The notes below the pieces were generated by a model, which had not been told where the DNA came from, did not search any database, and saw only the letters and a program-made list of their open reading frames with translations. 64,000 nt of DNA from Morinoia aosen (Eukaryota; Arthropoda; Malacostraca; Amphipoda; Talitridae), in the NCBI GenBank assembly GCA_030386875.1, contig CM059563.1, positions 18,615,936 to 18,679,935 of the forward strand. Direction: 5' to 3'. Each line of letters opens with the position of its first letter. Position 1 is the first letter of the stretch. Below, piece after piece: positions 55,101 through 64,000 of this stretch. Both the position numbers and the translations under genes were made by a program.

Positions 55101-55509
55101 GAGCATTGATCGATTAAAAGTCGCGTACACTTCCGATCATAGTGTAACTTATAACTCATCATCCTCTCCGCAGATTTCCCTTCCCACTGAGACTCGATCA
55201 TATCTACCATCTCAGCTTCCTCAGTTGGCTGCCTTGTTGCCTAGTCAACTTGAGTGTAATCCTTTCTATGTGTCTGTACATTCAAACCCTATCCCTAAGC
55301 CTATCGTAGACTCTAATTCTAGCCCTCTTACTGACACAGCGACAAGTCTGGAGAGACCAGACGAGCCCGCTGCAGTAACTTCTATTCCTAAAACTCTTGC
55401 CGATCTAAACTTGCAGACCTGTTTGGTGAAACTTCCCCGCTCAGTATCATTTGCCAATTGCCGAACTCGGCAGGGTCGTGTAGTTCGCCCTCCTTCCCGC
55501 TACAGATGA
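52184..55509 (+). CDS. Pol region of Gypsy A (fossil element, about one break)
   Basis: In order: aspartic protease (FLIDTGSSVSIIPA), reverse transcriptase (FSKIDLQSAFHQIP, YVYLDDI), RNase H (LVVDASSTAVGAVL, YTDHKPLTS), the integrase HHCC finger (HPGINR, CHACQSSK) and catalytic core (DLVGPLP, THDRGSQFTS, YHPQSNGLIERVHR), then a GPY/F-like module (RPYDGPFKVLKR). This domain order, with integrase last, is Ty3/Gypsy. The region appears to carry about one break. The frame differs from that of gag, as is usual for elements using a frameshift. Confidence 0.95.
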
Positions 55510-55536
55510 TTGCAGCGGGTGGACCTTTCGGTCTGC

Positions 55537-55550
55537 GCCTTGGGGGGTAA
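55537..55550 (+). promoter_or_regulatory. Polypurine tract of Gypsy A
   Basis: The G-rich run TTGGGGGGTAA directly before the 3' LTR is the expected primer for plus-strand DNA synthesis. Its inverse stands beside the LTR of the second copy (59019-59029). Confidence 0.7.
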
Positions 55551-56495
55551 TGTAGCATACCGCTACATAAGCGTAAAAATTAGAAATTTGCCATTCGCAC
55601 TTGAATAAATTAATTAGTAGCATTACAAATCTTACTCTAATTTATTATTAATTATTTTCTACTTCTAATTCGTAATCATTGAAGTTTTTGTGTAAATACA
55701 TGAGACGATAAAATAACAATTTCCATTTTTCGAGAGAGAAGCCCTCTGTTGGCAATACTGCGCAATGCGCGTCTCTGTTTCAAATAGAGCACTCTTACTT
55801 TGGCGGTTGACTAGCCCGCTCACAGCACTTTTTTTCGACCTCAACGTCATCACACACACCATTTACAACATTCTTCCTGGGCCGCTTATGGGCCGCTTTT
55901 GCTCTTTTCTACTTGGATTGGATTTGGCTATGCTCTGGGCCTTTAGCCGGATATATTCTCTAATTACGGGCTTTAATTCTCAACTGCCTAAAAGTACGGG
56001 CACCATTGAATTAGCTTTGCATTCGCTGAATTCTGCGTGCCTGGATCTTAAGTACTATTCAAACCAAGAGTCAGCATCGCCCTCAGGCTCGGCACCTTGA
56101 TCACACTTATCTGCTCCAAAATTAAGCACGCTTTGCCCACACAAATAGCTATGCACCAATAGTTGTGCTGGATTAAAAATTGCCCACAGTAAATTGAATA
56201 TTCTGAACTCCACACACTTAAAAATCTCATCCACCGGCCGGAGCGACGTCAGCGCTCCCCGAAGCTCACCACCGGCACTCAGGACCTCACTGGGGGGATT
56301 TCCAGTCAAGCTCATCGAAGTTCTCCTGGTTCCTCTCCAAATAAAAACCACCTGAAACAAGCTGAGTCCAAATCCGTTTTTCATTATCCCTCTTGTAATT
56401 TCCTACAACACTATCGATGAGTTTGTTCGAGTTTTTTTGGCCGTCAAGAATTAACATTTCAGTCCTAACTACCCCAACGGTCAGAAATCCCGACA
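55551..56495 (+). repeat. 3' LTR of Gypsy A
   Basis: 945 bp, the same length as the 5' LTR. It is followed directly by TAAG, the second half of the target duplication, and then the foldback core resumes. Confidence 0.97.
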
Positions 56496-56881
56496 TAAGC
56501 AACACTGTCAATACGAGTATTTACGGGCTTATTCCATTTATTCTTTTTCAACTGGTAGCTGTAGGTTAGAAATAGTTGTTCTTGTATTTTGGTAACTGAT
56601 GAAAAACATGATGAAATTATAGTGATATCCTGATTCGCTTCAAGAATGTATTCTCAGAAATGAAACTTATGCTCCTCCGCTATGATTTTGTTTAGAAAAT
56701 TTACATGGTCATCGTTTTATACGTCACGGTCTGGTTCGATGTGTTTCCGGCCTTGACAATTGGCATTGAATTTTTAAACAAATACGAATGAAATGGCCTG
56801 TTGATTGAATACAACGTTGAGGATATTATCATTTCATTTTTCAGAACAGAGTAAAGTTAGATGTTCTGACCGCGCGCGAGC

Positions 56882-58154
56882 GCGAAAGGGTTACCTTAAT
56901 TTTGCATTGAATTTGACAACAAATGCAAATGAAATAGTCTGTTGATTGACAGTAACGTTAAGAATATTATTGTTTCGTTTCTGAGAACACAGGAAAGTTT
57001 GATGTTCTGACGACGCGCGAGCGCGAATGAGTCAACTTGAGTCTTTCGACGGCGCGTGAGTCGTACAGGTTCATCGAAGAATTTCTGTAGTTTTCAGAAA
57101 ACTTTTTTGGATGTGTTTATTACACATTTGTGGAAAATGTTTTGCTCTTTCGTTTGAGAGTAATTTGAAGTTAATAGGTACATTCTTTCTAAAGTTACGA
57201 CTGGGAAACTGAAGTGTTTTTTCGTGCGCGCATGTTTGCAAGGCTTATCGAAGAATTTTTGTAACTTTCAGAATACCTTGAGGGTGTTGTTTATACTAGC
57301 TAGATAGAGAATGTCTCGCTCTTTCGTTTGAGAGCAATTTGAAGTTAATAGGTACATTCTTTCTGAAGTTACGACTGGGAAACTGAAGTGTTTTTCGTGC
57401 GCGCATGTTTGCAAGGCTTATCGAAGAATTTTAGTAACTTTCAGAATACCTTGAGGGTGTTGCTTATACTAGCTAGATAGAGAATGTCTCGCTCTTTCGT
57501 TTGAGAGCAATTTGAAGTTAATAGGTACATTATTTCAAAAGTTACGACTGGGAAACTGAAGTGTTTTTCGTGCGCGCATGTTTGCAAGGCTTATCGAAGA
57601 ATTTTAGTAACTTTCAGAATACCTTGAGGGTGTTGCTTATACTAGCTAGATAGAGAATGTCTCGCTCTTTCGTTTGAGAGCAATTTGAAGTTAATAGGTA
57701 CATTCTTTCAAAAGTTACGACTGGGAAACTGAAGTGTTTTTCGTGCGCGCATGTTTGCAAGGTTGTCGAAGAATTTTTGTAACTTTCAGAATACCTTGAG
57801 GGTGTTGCTTATACTAGCTAGATAGAGAATGTCTCGCTCTTTCGTTTGAAAGCAATTTGAAGTTAATAGGTACATTCTTTCTAAAGTTACGACTGGGAAA
57901 CTGAAGTGTTTTTCGTGCGCGCATGTTTGCAAGGCTTATCGAAGAATTTTTGTAACTTTCAGAATACCTTGAGGGTGTTGTTTATACTAGCTAGATGGAG
58001 AATGTCTCGCTCTTTCGTTTGAGAGCAATTTGAAGTCAATAGGTGCATTCTTTCAAAAGTTACGAGTGGAAAACTTAAGTCTAAAGTCGCGCGAGTCAGA
58101 CTCAAGAAATTCTCAAGAAATTCCTGTACTTTTCACAAACCGTTTCTTGAACCG
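56882..58154 (-). repeat. Right arm of giant foldback, 173-bp monomers
   Basis: Inverse of the left arm with about six monomers (CTGGGAAAC marks at 57201, 57375, 57548, 57721, 57894, then a diverged one near 58065). The 346-bp length excess equals two monomers. The arm stops abruptly at GAACCG, where the second Gypsy LTR begins, so its outer tip lies beyond the window. Next to it (56745-56881) is a diverged extra copy of its inner segment. Confidence 0.95.
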
Positions 58155-59018
58155 TGTCGGGTTTATCTGCCGTTGGTTAATATTGATTTTTTTACGGCAA
58201 GAACAACTCGAACAATTTCTCGAAGCGCAAGGGAAAAATTATGAGAGGGATAATGAAAAGCGGTTATGGACTCAGCTCGTTTTTGGGGTGGCGTTTATTG
58301 GAAGAGGAAACCAGGAGAACTGGCTTGGATCTTGATCTCGGAGAGCTTGTCTAGGTGGGCAATCCTCGCCGTAGGACCAGGCTGGCGTTGACGAAGGCCG
58401 GCACGCGATGGAGTAAGCAGGGTGAGTGAGTTGTATTTGGGAATTTGAGTTTTGGCAATTTGAGATGATTGAGCGCAGGTCAGTGAATTAGTTCAGGTAG
58501 AACTAATGACTCCAAAATAAGGTGGGGTGTGAGTGTGCAAGTTAAATCCGGCTCATGTGAGCAGAAGCAAGTTGGCACATTAGCAGGAGCAAGTTGAATT
58601 ACTTGCTCAGATTAGTAGTAGCAAGTTTAGTCACTGCTTATGTGAGAATAGCAATTAACATGGCACTCAGGAAACAAAACCCAGGGAGATTCAATTTTGT
58701 GAGTGTTGCGTGTATGGCGATGATGTAGAGGTCGAGAATTTGCTGTAACACCGCTAAGTAGGACGCCAAAAGTAAGAGTGGCTTTGAAAGAAAGGACACG
58801 CAACTGCGCAGTGTTGCCACCAGAGGGCTTCTCTCTCGAAAAATGTCAAGTGTTATTTTTATTATTTCATGCATTTACACAAAAACTTAATGATTACGAA
58901 TTAGAAGTAGAAAATAATTAATAATAAATTAGAGTAATATTTTTAATGCTACTAATTAATTTATTTAAGTATGAATGGCAAATTTATAATTTCTACGCTT
59001 ATGTAGCGGTATGCTACA
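58155..59018 (-). repeat. 3' LTR of Gypsy B
   Basis: 864 bp, the inverse of TGTAGCATACCG...AAACCCGACA. Very close to the solo LTR at 9668-10541, including the GCAAGT-rich block with AGCAAGTAATTCAACTTGCT, which the LTRs of Gypsy A lack. Confidence 0.95.
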
Positions 59019-59059
59019 TTACCCCCCAAGGCGCAGACCGAAAGGTCCACCCGCTGCAA

Positions 59060-62000
59060 TCATCTGTAGCGGGAAGGAGGGCGAACTACACGACTCTGCC
59101 GAGTTCGGCAATTGGCAAATGATACTGAGCGGGGAAGTTTCACCAAACGAGTCTGCAAGTTTAGATCGGCAAGAGTCCTAGGAACAGGAGTTACTGCAGC
59201 GGGCTCGTCTGGTCTCTCCAGACTTGTCGCTGTGTCAGTAAGAGGACTAGAGTTAGAATCTACGACAGGGTTAGAGATAGGGTTTGAATGTACAGACACG
59301 TAGAAAGGGTTACACTCAAGTTGACTAGGCAACAAGGCAGCCAACTGAGGAAGCTGAGATGGTAGATATGATCGAGTCTCAGTGGAAGGAGAAATCTGCG
59401 GAGAGGAGGATGAGTTATGAGTTACACTATGATCAGAAGTGTATGCGACTTTTAATCGATCAATGCTCACAGGATCGTGTGAACCGAATCGTTCGATGAT
59501 GAAATATTTTTGCTTGCGTTTAAGTACTTTGAATGGGCCATCATAAGGGCGCGTGAGTGTAGGTTTTATAGCATCATTGCGGACATACACATGTGTGCAG
59601 TCTTGCAGGGCAGAATCTAGTCTGTCCTGAGTCTGAGGCATTCGTGGAGCCACATACTTGATCTTACGCATGCAATCTTTGAGACAGGTTACATAAGCGG
59701 AACGGTCAGCGGATGAAAATTCAGGCAAAGGTTTTGGGTCAACAATGTCGCCGGGGAGACGAAGCGTTTTCCCGTACAACATTTCAGCCGCTGTGCATTG
59801 CTGATCCTGTCTGTGTAAATTTCGGATGCTAAGTAGTACTACTGGAAGTCTGTCAGTCCAATCGTGACTGCAATTAAGGCAGCGCAAGGCAACCTTTAGG
59901 TCTCTGTGGACTCTCTCAATAAGTCCATTTGACTGCGGATGATACGCTGTAGTTGATGTGTTTGCACACCCTAAGGTGGTGCTAAGCTCACTCCAGAATT
60001 TGGAGGTGAATTGTGATCCCCGGTCATGGGTGACACTTAGGGGAACCCCAAATCTAGAGATCCAGTTTGATAAGAACGCGCGCGCTACAGTCTCAGTTTG
60101 TGTATCAGGAAGAGGGACAGCCTCAACCCAACGCGTGAACCTATCGATGATGGTCAACAAATAAGAATAACCGCGCGATACGGGCAAGGGACCCACCAAA
60201 TCTAGGTGTACAGAGTCAAACTTGTGACCTGTGAATGCACAACTCTGCAGCGCCGCACGATTATGTTTCACCACCTTACTACTCTGACACGCATGGCAAT
60301 TTTGCACAATTTGCTTGACCTCCTTACGCATCGCTGGCCAGACGAAACGATCAGAAATCAAACGCACTGTACGGTTAATACCTGGGTGAGAGAGGGAATG
60401 ATAGTGGAGGACAGCTACTCGGCGGAGCGTCGCAGGAAGATACAAACGAGAAGGTCGCTCGGCATCACGGTACACGCCGTCAACCAAGGTTAGTTTAGGA
60501 GAGGAAGTGTTAGAAGGTTTGAGAAGGTCCTGAAGTTCAGGATCCTCCTTCTGAGCATTAGCAATGTTGCCGAAAGTGATTTCACCACTGGTTTGGACCG
60601 AGTTAATTCTGGAGAGACAATCGGCAACGGTATTGTCTAATCCCTTAATGTAACGGATGTCAGTGGTAAACTCACTTATAAACGACAAGTGTCGAGCTTC
60701 CCTAGGGGAATGTCTTTCAGAAGGCATTTTGATCGCTGAGGTCAAAGGTTTGTGATCAGTGTAGATCACAAACTCCCTCGCCTCTAGAGCATAGCGAAAG
60801 TGTCTCACAGATAGGTAGATAGCAAGAAGTTCCCTACCGAACGCGCTATAACCACGTTCAGTGGGCGACAGCTTTTTGGAAAAGAAAGCAAGAGGAGAGA
60901 TATTAGTACCTACTTGTTGTTGCAACACAGCACCTACGGCGGTACTGGATGCGTCAACCACGAGACTAAAATCAGCATTAGCAATAGGGTAAGATAGTTC
61001 AGTCGCGGAAGCTAACTTGTGTTTGATGGTATCAAAAGATTTGCGCGCTTCTTCCGTCCATTTTACCTCAATAGATTTGCCTTTTCGTTTAGGTTCGAGG
61101 AGGTCAGACAAGGGCGCTAAAGTTTGAGCACAGTTGCGTATGAAACGATGGTAGAAGTTAACAGAACCTAGGAACCTTCTGAGTTCCTTCTGGGTCTGTG
61201 GAAGAGGAAAGTTTTTGATGACTTCTACTTTGGAAGGCAAAGGTTTTAGACCTAGGCTAGAGATTTCATGACCTAAGTAAATCAGTGATGGCTTTCCGAG
61301 CTCACATTTTGCAGGATTTACGAAGAGTCCGTTGTCGGACAATCTTTGAAAAACGACCCTAAGATGGTCTTTGTGCAACTCTGGGGTTGTGGATGCCACT
61401 AGGATGTCGTCTAGGTAGACATAGGCGAAAGTGAGATCAGAGAAAATTTCAGCCATGTGCCTTTGGAACGTCTGAGGAGCGTTCCTCAAGCCATATGGCA
61501 TCTTTAAGAATTCGAAGAGACCGAACGGAGTGATTACCGCGGTCTTAGGAATCGCAGACTCATCCAAGGGAATTTGATGAAAGGCGGACTGTAGGTCTAT
61601 CTTAGAGAAAATTTGTGCTCCCTCTAAATTTGCACTGAAATCATGCAAGTAAGGAATAGGATAGCGATCAGGTAGAGTAACGGCATTCAACCTGCGGAAA
61701 TCCCCGCACGGTCTGAATTCACCGTTAGCCTTGGGTACTAGCAAAAGAGGGCTAGCCCAAGGACTTTTGGAGGTGCGGATGATGCCATTTTCGAGTAGCC
61801 TAGCGAATTCTTTCTTGGCTAAAGCTAATCGATCAGGCGGTAATCGCCTTGCTCGGGAATAGACGGGCGGTCCCGTAGTTTCTATGAAGTGCTTTGTGCT
61901 GGTTTGCATTTTTGTAGAGACTAAGTTAGAATTTGTTAGTGCAGGGTAATCTGCGAGCACTTGCTCAAACATGCACTCTTGTTTGAAAGCAATCGAGAAG

Positions 62001-62383
62001 GAATGCAAGACATTAGCTCTAGTTATGCTGCAAGCGGGAATTGAGATCTGTGTCTCCTCGTCCCTAATACACCTATTCTTAATATCTACAATTATGCCAA
62101 ACTTGGCTAGGAAATCTGCACCTATTATGGGCTCTTGTACATCAGCTATCAAGAAAGTAAATGTTAATTTTCTCCTCAATCCCAGACTGCACTCTAAAAT
62201 TCTTTCACCGTAACAAGGAATTGGCGTGCCGTTTGCGGCGCGTAATGTCGCCAACAATGGATTGTTTTTGTCTATCACCGTGGCTGGGATAATTGATACA
62301 CTAGACCCAGTATCGATTAAAAAACGATATTTGGTTGTGGGATCAAGAATAGTAAGGAGGCGAGTAGTCTGGGAATGAGGCAA
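59060..62383 (-). CDS. Pol of Gypsy B (fossil element, looks whole)
   Basis: A single frame of about 1107 codons with protease, reverse transcriptase, RNase H, integrase and GPY/F-like module in Ty3/Gypsy order, nearly the same residue by residue as the pol of copy A. Motifs include IDTGSSVSIIPAT, YVYLDDILVA, YTDHKPLTSA and THDRGSQFTS. It carries no obvious break. Confidence 0.95.
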   Translation of the reverse strand: MPHSQTTRLLTILDPTTKYRFLIDTGSSVSIIPATVIDKNNPLLATLRAANGTPIPCYGERILECSLGLRRKLTFTFLIADVQEPIIGADFLAKFGIIVDIKNRCIRDEETQISIPACSITRANVLHSFSIAFKQECMFEQVLADYPALTNSNLVSTKMQTSTKHFIETTGPPVYSRARRLPPDRLALAKKEFARLLENGIIRTSKSPWASPLLLVPKANGEFRPCGDFRRLNAVTLPDRYPIPYLHDFSANLEGAQIFSKIDLQSAFHQIPLDESAIPKTAVITPFGLFEFLKMPYGLRNAPQTFQRHMAEIFSDLTFAYVYLDDILVASTTPELHKDHLRVVFQRLSDNGLFVNPAKCELGKPSLIYLGHEISSLGLKPLPSKVEVIKNFPLPQTQKELRRFLGSVNFYHRFIRNCAQTLAPLSDLLEPKRKGKSIEVKWTEEARKSFDTIKHKLASATELSYPIANADFSLVVDASSTAVGAVLQQQVGTNISPLAFFSKKLSPTERGYSAFGRELLAIYLSVRHFRYALEAREFVIYTDHKPLTSAIKMPSERHSPREARHLSFISEFTTDIRYIKGLDNTVADCLSRINSVQTSGEITFGNIANAQKEDPELQDLLKPSNTSSPKLTLVDGVYRDAERPSRLYLPATLRRVAVLHYHSLSHPGINRTVRLISDRFVWPAMRKEVKQIVQNCHACQSSKVVKHNRAALQSCAFTGHKFDSVHLDLVGPLPVSRGYSYLLTIIDRFTRWVEAVPLPDTQTETVARAFLSNWISRFGVPLSVTHDRGSQFTSKFWSELSTTLGCANTSTTAYHPQSNGLIERVHRDLKVALRCLNCSHDWTDRLPVVLLSIRNLHRQDQQCTAAEMLYGKTLRLPGDIVDPKPLPEFSSADRSAYVTCLKDCMRKIKYVAPRMPQTQDRLDSALQDCTHVYVRNDAIKPTLTRPYDGPFKVLKRKQKYFIIERFGSHDPVSIDRLKVAYTSDHSVTHNSSSSPQISPSTETRSYLPSQLPQLAALLPSQLECNPFYVSVHSNPISNPVVDSNSSPLTDTATSLERPDEPAAVTPVPRTLADLNLQTRLVKLPRSVSFANCRTRQSRVVRPPSRYR

Positions 62384-62397
62384 CGCAGTACTCGCTA

Positions 62398-63699
62398 CTA
62401 TGCGTCGCTGTTGGCGTTTCCCGAAGTCATTTCGGTATAACGAGGACAGTATCTAGAAGCACATTTGCGAGCTTGGTCACCAAATTTCATGTGGTACCAG
62501 CATAAATTGCTACTAGCATCACGAGAGCGCGACCTGAAGCGGCGGTCTTGATTTGACCTATCATAAGATCTACCTCTATCAAAGCGTTGAGGAGGAGGAG
62601 GAGGATAGTTAGAGTGATAGTCAGAGGGATAGTCGTAGGCATTTTGGTGGCTTTGGAATCTCCCTGGGCCTTGCTGAATGTGAGCCACTCTTTGACTCTG
62701 ACCTATTTGCTCTCCGTGGCACAGCGGTTAAGGGATCGGACTTGTATGCTGGAAGTCGCGGGTTCGTTCCCAGCGCTGGCGCGAAGATTTTCCCCGTTGG
62801 GTATAAGGGAAAGCTCAAGCACAATACCCCACTCAACCCAGGTGTCGGAAATGGGTACCGGCTTTACGGGGGAACCGTCATGGTGTCCTATATATAGGCT
62901 TAGTTATAAGACATTTGAAAAACCAATGCTAAGATCATATGTATCAGGCTTGATTGGAAATAAAGCATCCCAAAGATGCCGATGTTAACCTTTTAACCTT
63001 TATTTGAAAATTTTGGAGAGCTTGCTTTATTTCAGCGATGTCCTGCTGCATCTTATCTATGGTGGCTGATGATTGATTTTGTGCCGTATTTGACGGGCTA
63101 AAATTTGTAGTTCCTACATTCAAGGAAGCAACTTGCGGTTCTCGTGACAAATTAATATTGCGCATTACAGTTTCTGCGCTCTCCGCTAATTTTTCTAACG
63201 TTTGCTCGGGCCCTGCTAGCGATAGAAATGGACGCACATTCGGAGGAAGCTTAGTCATGAAAACTTCCTTCAGAAATCCCTCAGCTACGGCAACCCCCGT
63301 AGCGAGTTTTCGTAACTCTTTAACTAACGAAGTGGGAGAGAAAGAAACAGAGACAGATGGAATTGCAGAGGCATCTACAAGACTTCGGAATTTGTCCGCA
63401 TCGGACATCTGAAGCCTTGCTAAGATTTTGCCTTTCAAGATTCCGTAAGGATTATGATCTGGAGGGTTTTCTAAGATGTCATTAGAGTTATTTAGTAGTT
63501 TTGTGGGCGCGGCGCTCACAAGAGCATAGAATTTGTCTATCTCATTTATTATTTTATGATACCTAAACACGGCTTCACACTGTTGAAACCAGGTATGAGC
63601 GTCCTCCGGAATAAAGGAAGGGAGCCTAATGGGATTTGTGGGGGCTCGATCTTCATTATCTGATTCAGGCATGCTAGCGATCACTTTTTTGGAAAGCAC
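62398..63699 (-). CDS. Gag of Gypsy B, split by a SINE (fossil element)
   Basis: The same gag as copy A in two parts around the SINE at 62710-63000: the capsid-like part to the right (HTWFQQCEAVFRYHKI) and the Arg/Ser-rich finger part to the left (NLCWYHMKFGDQARKC). The gag is broken by this one insertion. Confidence 0.9.
62710..63000 (+). mobile_element. tRNA-derived SINE, copy 2, inside Gypsy B
   Basis: The same family as 8789-9074: A box TGGCACAGCGGTTAAG, B box GGGTTCGTTCCC, the same body and a TTAACCTTTTAACCTT tail. TATTTG flanks both sides (62704-62709, 63001-63006); in the uninterrupted gag of copy A this word occurs once, proving the insertion. It lies antisense to gag and is younger than the Gypsy copy. 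Confidence 0.97.
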
Positions 63700-64000
63700 A
63701 ATTAATGATATCAGTGCCTAAGACTTGGAATGAGGTAGCAAGGGTTTGCGTTAATTCTTTACCTACTCAATCATTCAGATAAAGTTGAAACAGAAGCAAG
63801 GAAATATGAAATTGGAAACGAGAGGAAAAAAAAAATTTTTATGCGGTATGCGGCAATTTGCGTAGGCATAAAAATAAAGCAGGTGAAAAATTATTTTTCT
63901 ACCTACTCAATCAATCAATAACGTTGAAGAAAATGGAGGAAAAAATGGAGAAGGGAAACGCGAATTTTACGGTAGTCAGAATGCACGTAAGCACGGAAAT

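Larger units (their letters stand above)
49670..56495 (+). mobile_element. Ty3/Gypsy retrotransposon A, young and nearly whole
   Basis: A 6826-bp element with two 945-bp LTRs (49670-50614, 55551-56495; TGTAGCATAC...AAATCCCGACA) and a perfect 4-bp duplication TAAG (49666-49669, 56496-56499). A primer site follows the 5' LTR and a purine tract precedes the 3' LTR. gag and pol (protease, reverse transcriptase, RNase H, integrase) are present. The LTRs differ at about five positions in 945, so the insertion is recent. pol appears to carry about one break; otherwise the element looks complete. It landed inside the foldback core. A related copy in opposite orientation lies 1.66 kb to the right. Confidence 0.97.
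58155..64000 (-). mobile_element. Ty3/Gypsy retrotransposon B, cut by window end
   Basis: Minus-strand copy of the same family as A. Its 3' LTR is 58155-59018, followed inward by the purine tract, pol (59060-62383), gag (62398-63699) and the leader; the 5' LTR lies beyond the window. pol looks whole and gag is split by a SINE, one visible break. Its proteins are nearly the same as those of A, but the LTR belongs to the subfamily of the solo LTR at 9668. It sits in the outer part of the right foldback arm at GAACCG, probably with ACCG as half of the target duplication. Confidence 0.95.

Noticed and set aside
48166-58154. Inverted arms as an assembly artefact
   Set aside because: Arms differ in monomer number and in many bases and enclose a unique core and a Gypsy element with its own target duplication; a real structure is likelier, though long reads should confirm the monomer count.

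Overview
The window looks like animal nuclear DNA, most likely arthropod. Its genes have split exons, GT-AG introns of up to about 11 kb and AT-rich spacers, and the transposon load is dense and mixed: mariner, hAT, TTAA-targeting elements, I-group LINE, Ty3/Gypsy and tRNA-derived SINEs. Three conserved host genes can be read: the last two exons of HAGH (glyoxalase II, + strand), a whole AAGAB (p34, + strand, five exons) and a whole COG3 (minus strand, ten exons found). AAGAB and COG3 converge tail to tail. Their products are an enzyme of methylglyoxal detoxification, an assembly chaperone for AP adaptor complexes, and a subunit of the Golgi tethering COG complex. The last two both serve membrane traffic, but nothing in the sequence shows that they are co-regulated.

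Layout. 1-1737: a giant layered trinucleotide array ending at a HAGH splice acceptor. 1753-2433: HAGH end. 4653-7842: a 3.2-kb element with about 160-bp terminal INVERTED repeats, TGTG...CACA ends, a 4-bp target duplication and a gag-like ORF with two zinc knuckles; this is the strongest candidate for something undescribed. 7.9-12.3 kb: a small foldback, a SINE, a solo LTR inside a minisatellite, a LINE tail and a foldback MITE. 13761-14697: a deleted mariner lying 128 bp before the AAGAB start codon. 14826-21553: AAGAB. 21.6-25.2 kb: spacer with a mariner relic and copies of an unclassified short repeat. 25218-47818: COG3, whose introns hold a LINE, several MITEs, two hAT relics, a TTAA element and a nested block of palindromic repeats (41.5-46.3 kb). 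48.2-58.2 kb: a giant foldback with arms built from 173-bp monomers, split by a young Ty3/Gypsy element (49670-56495). 58155-64000: a second, oppositely oriented Gypsy copy of the same family, cut by the window end and carrying a SINE in its gag.

Nesting gives a relative order of events: foldback first, then the Gypsy copies, then the SINE; palindromic repeat first, then the 1.9-kb TIR element and the TTAA element. Species identity cannot be fixed from the sequence alone. Family names for the mobile elements rest on termini, target duplications and recognisable protein motifs, with no database search.
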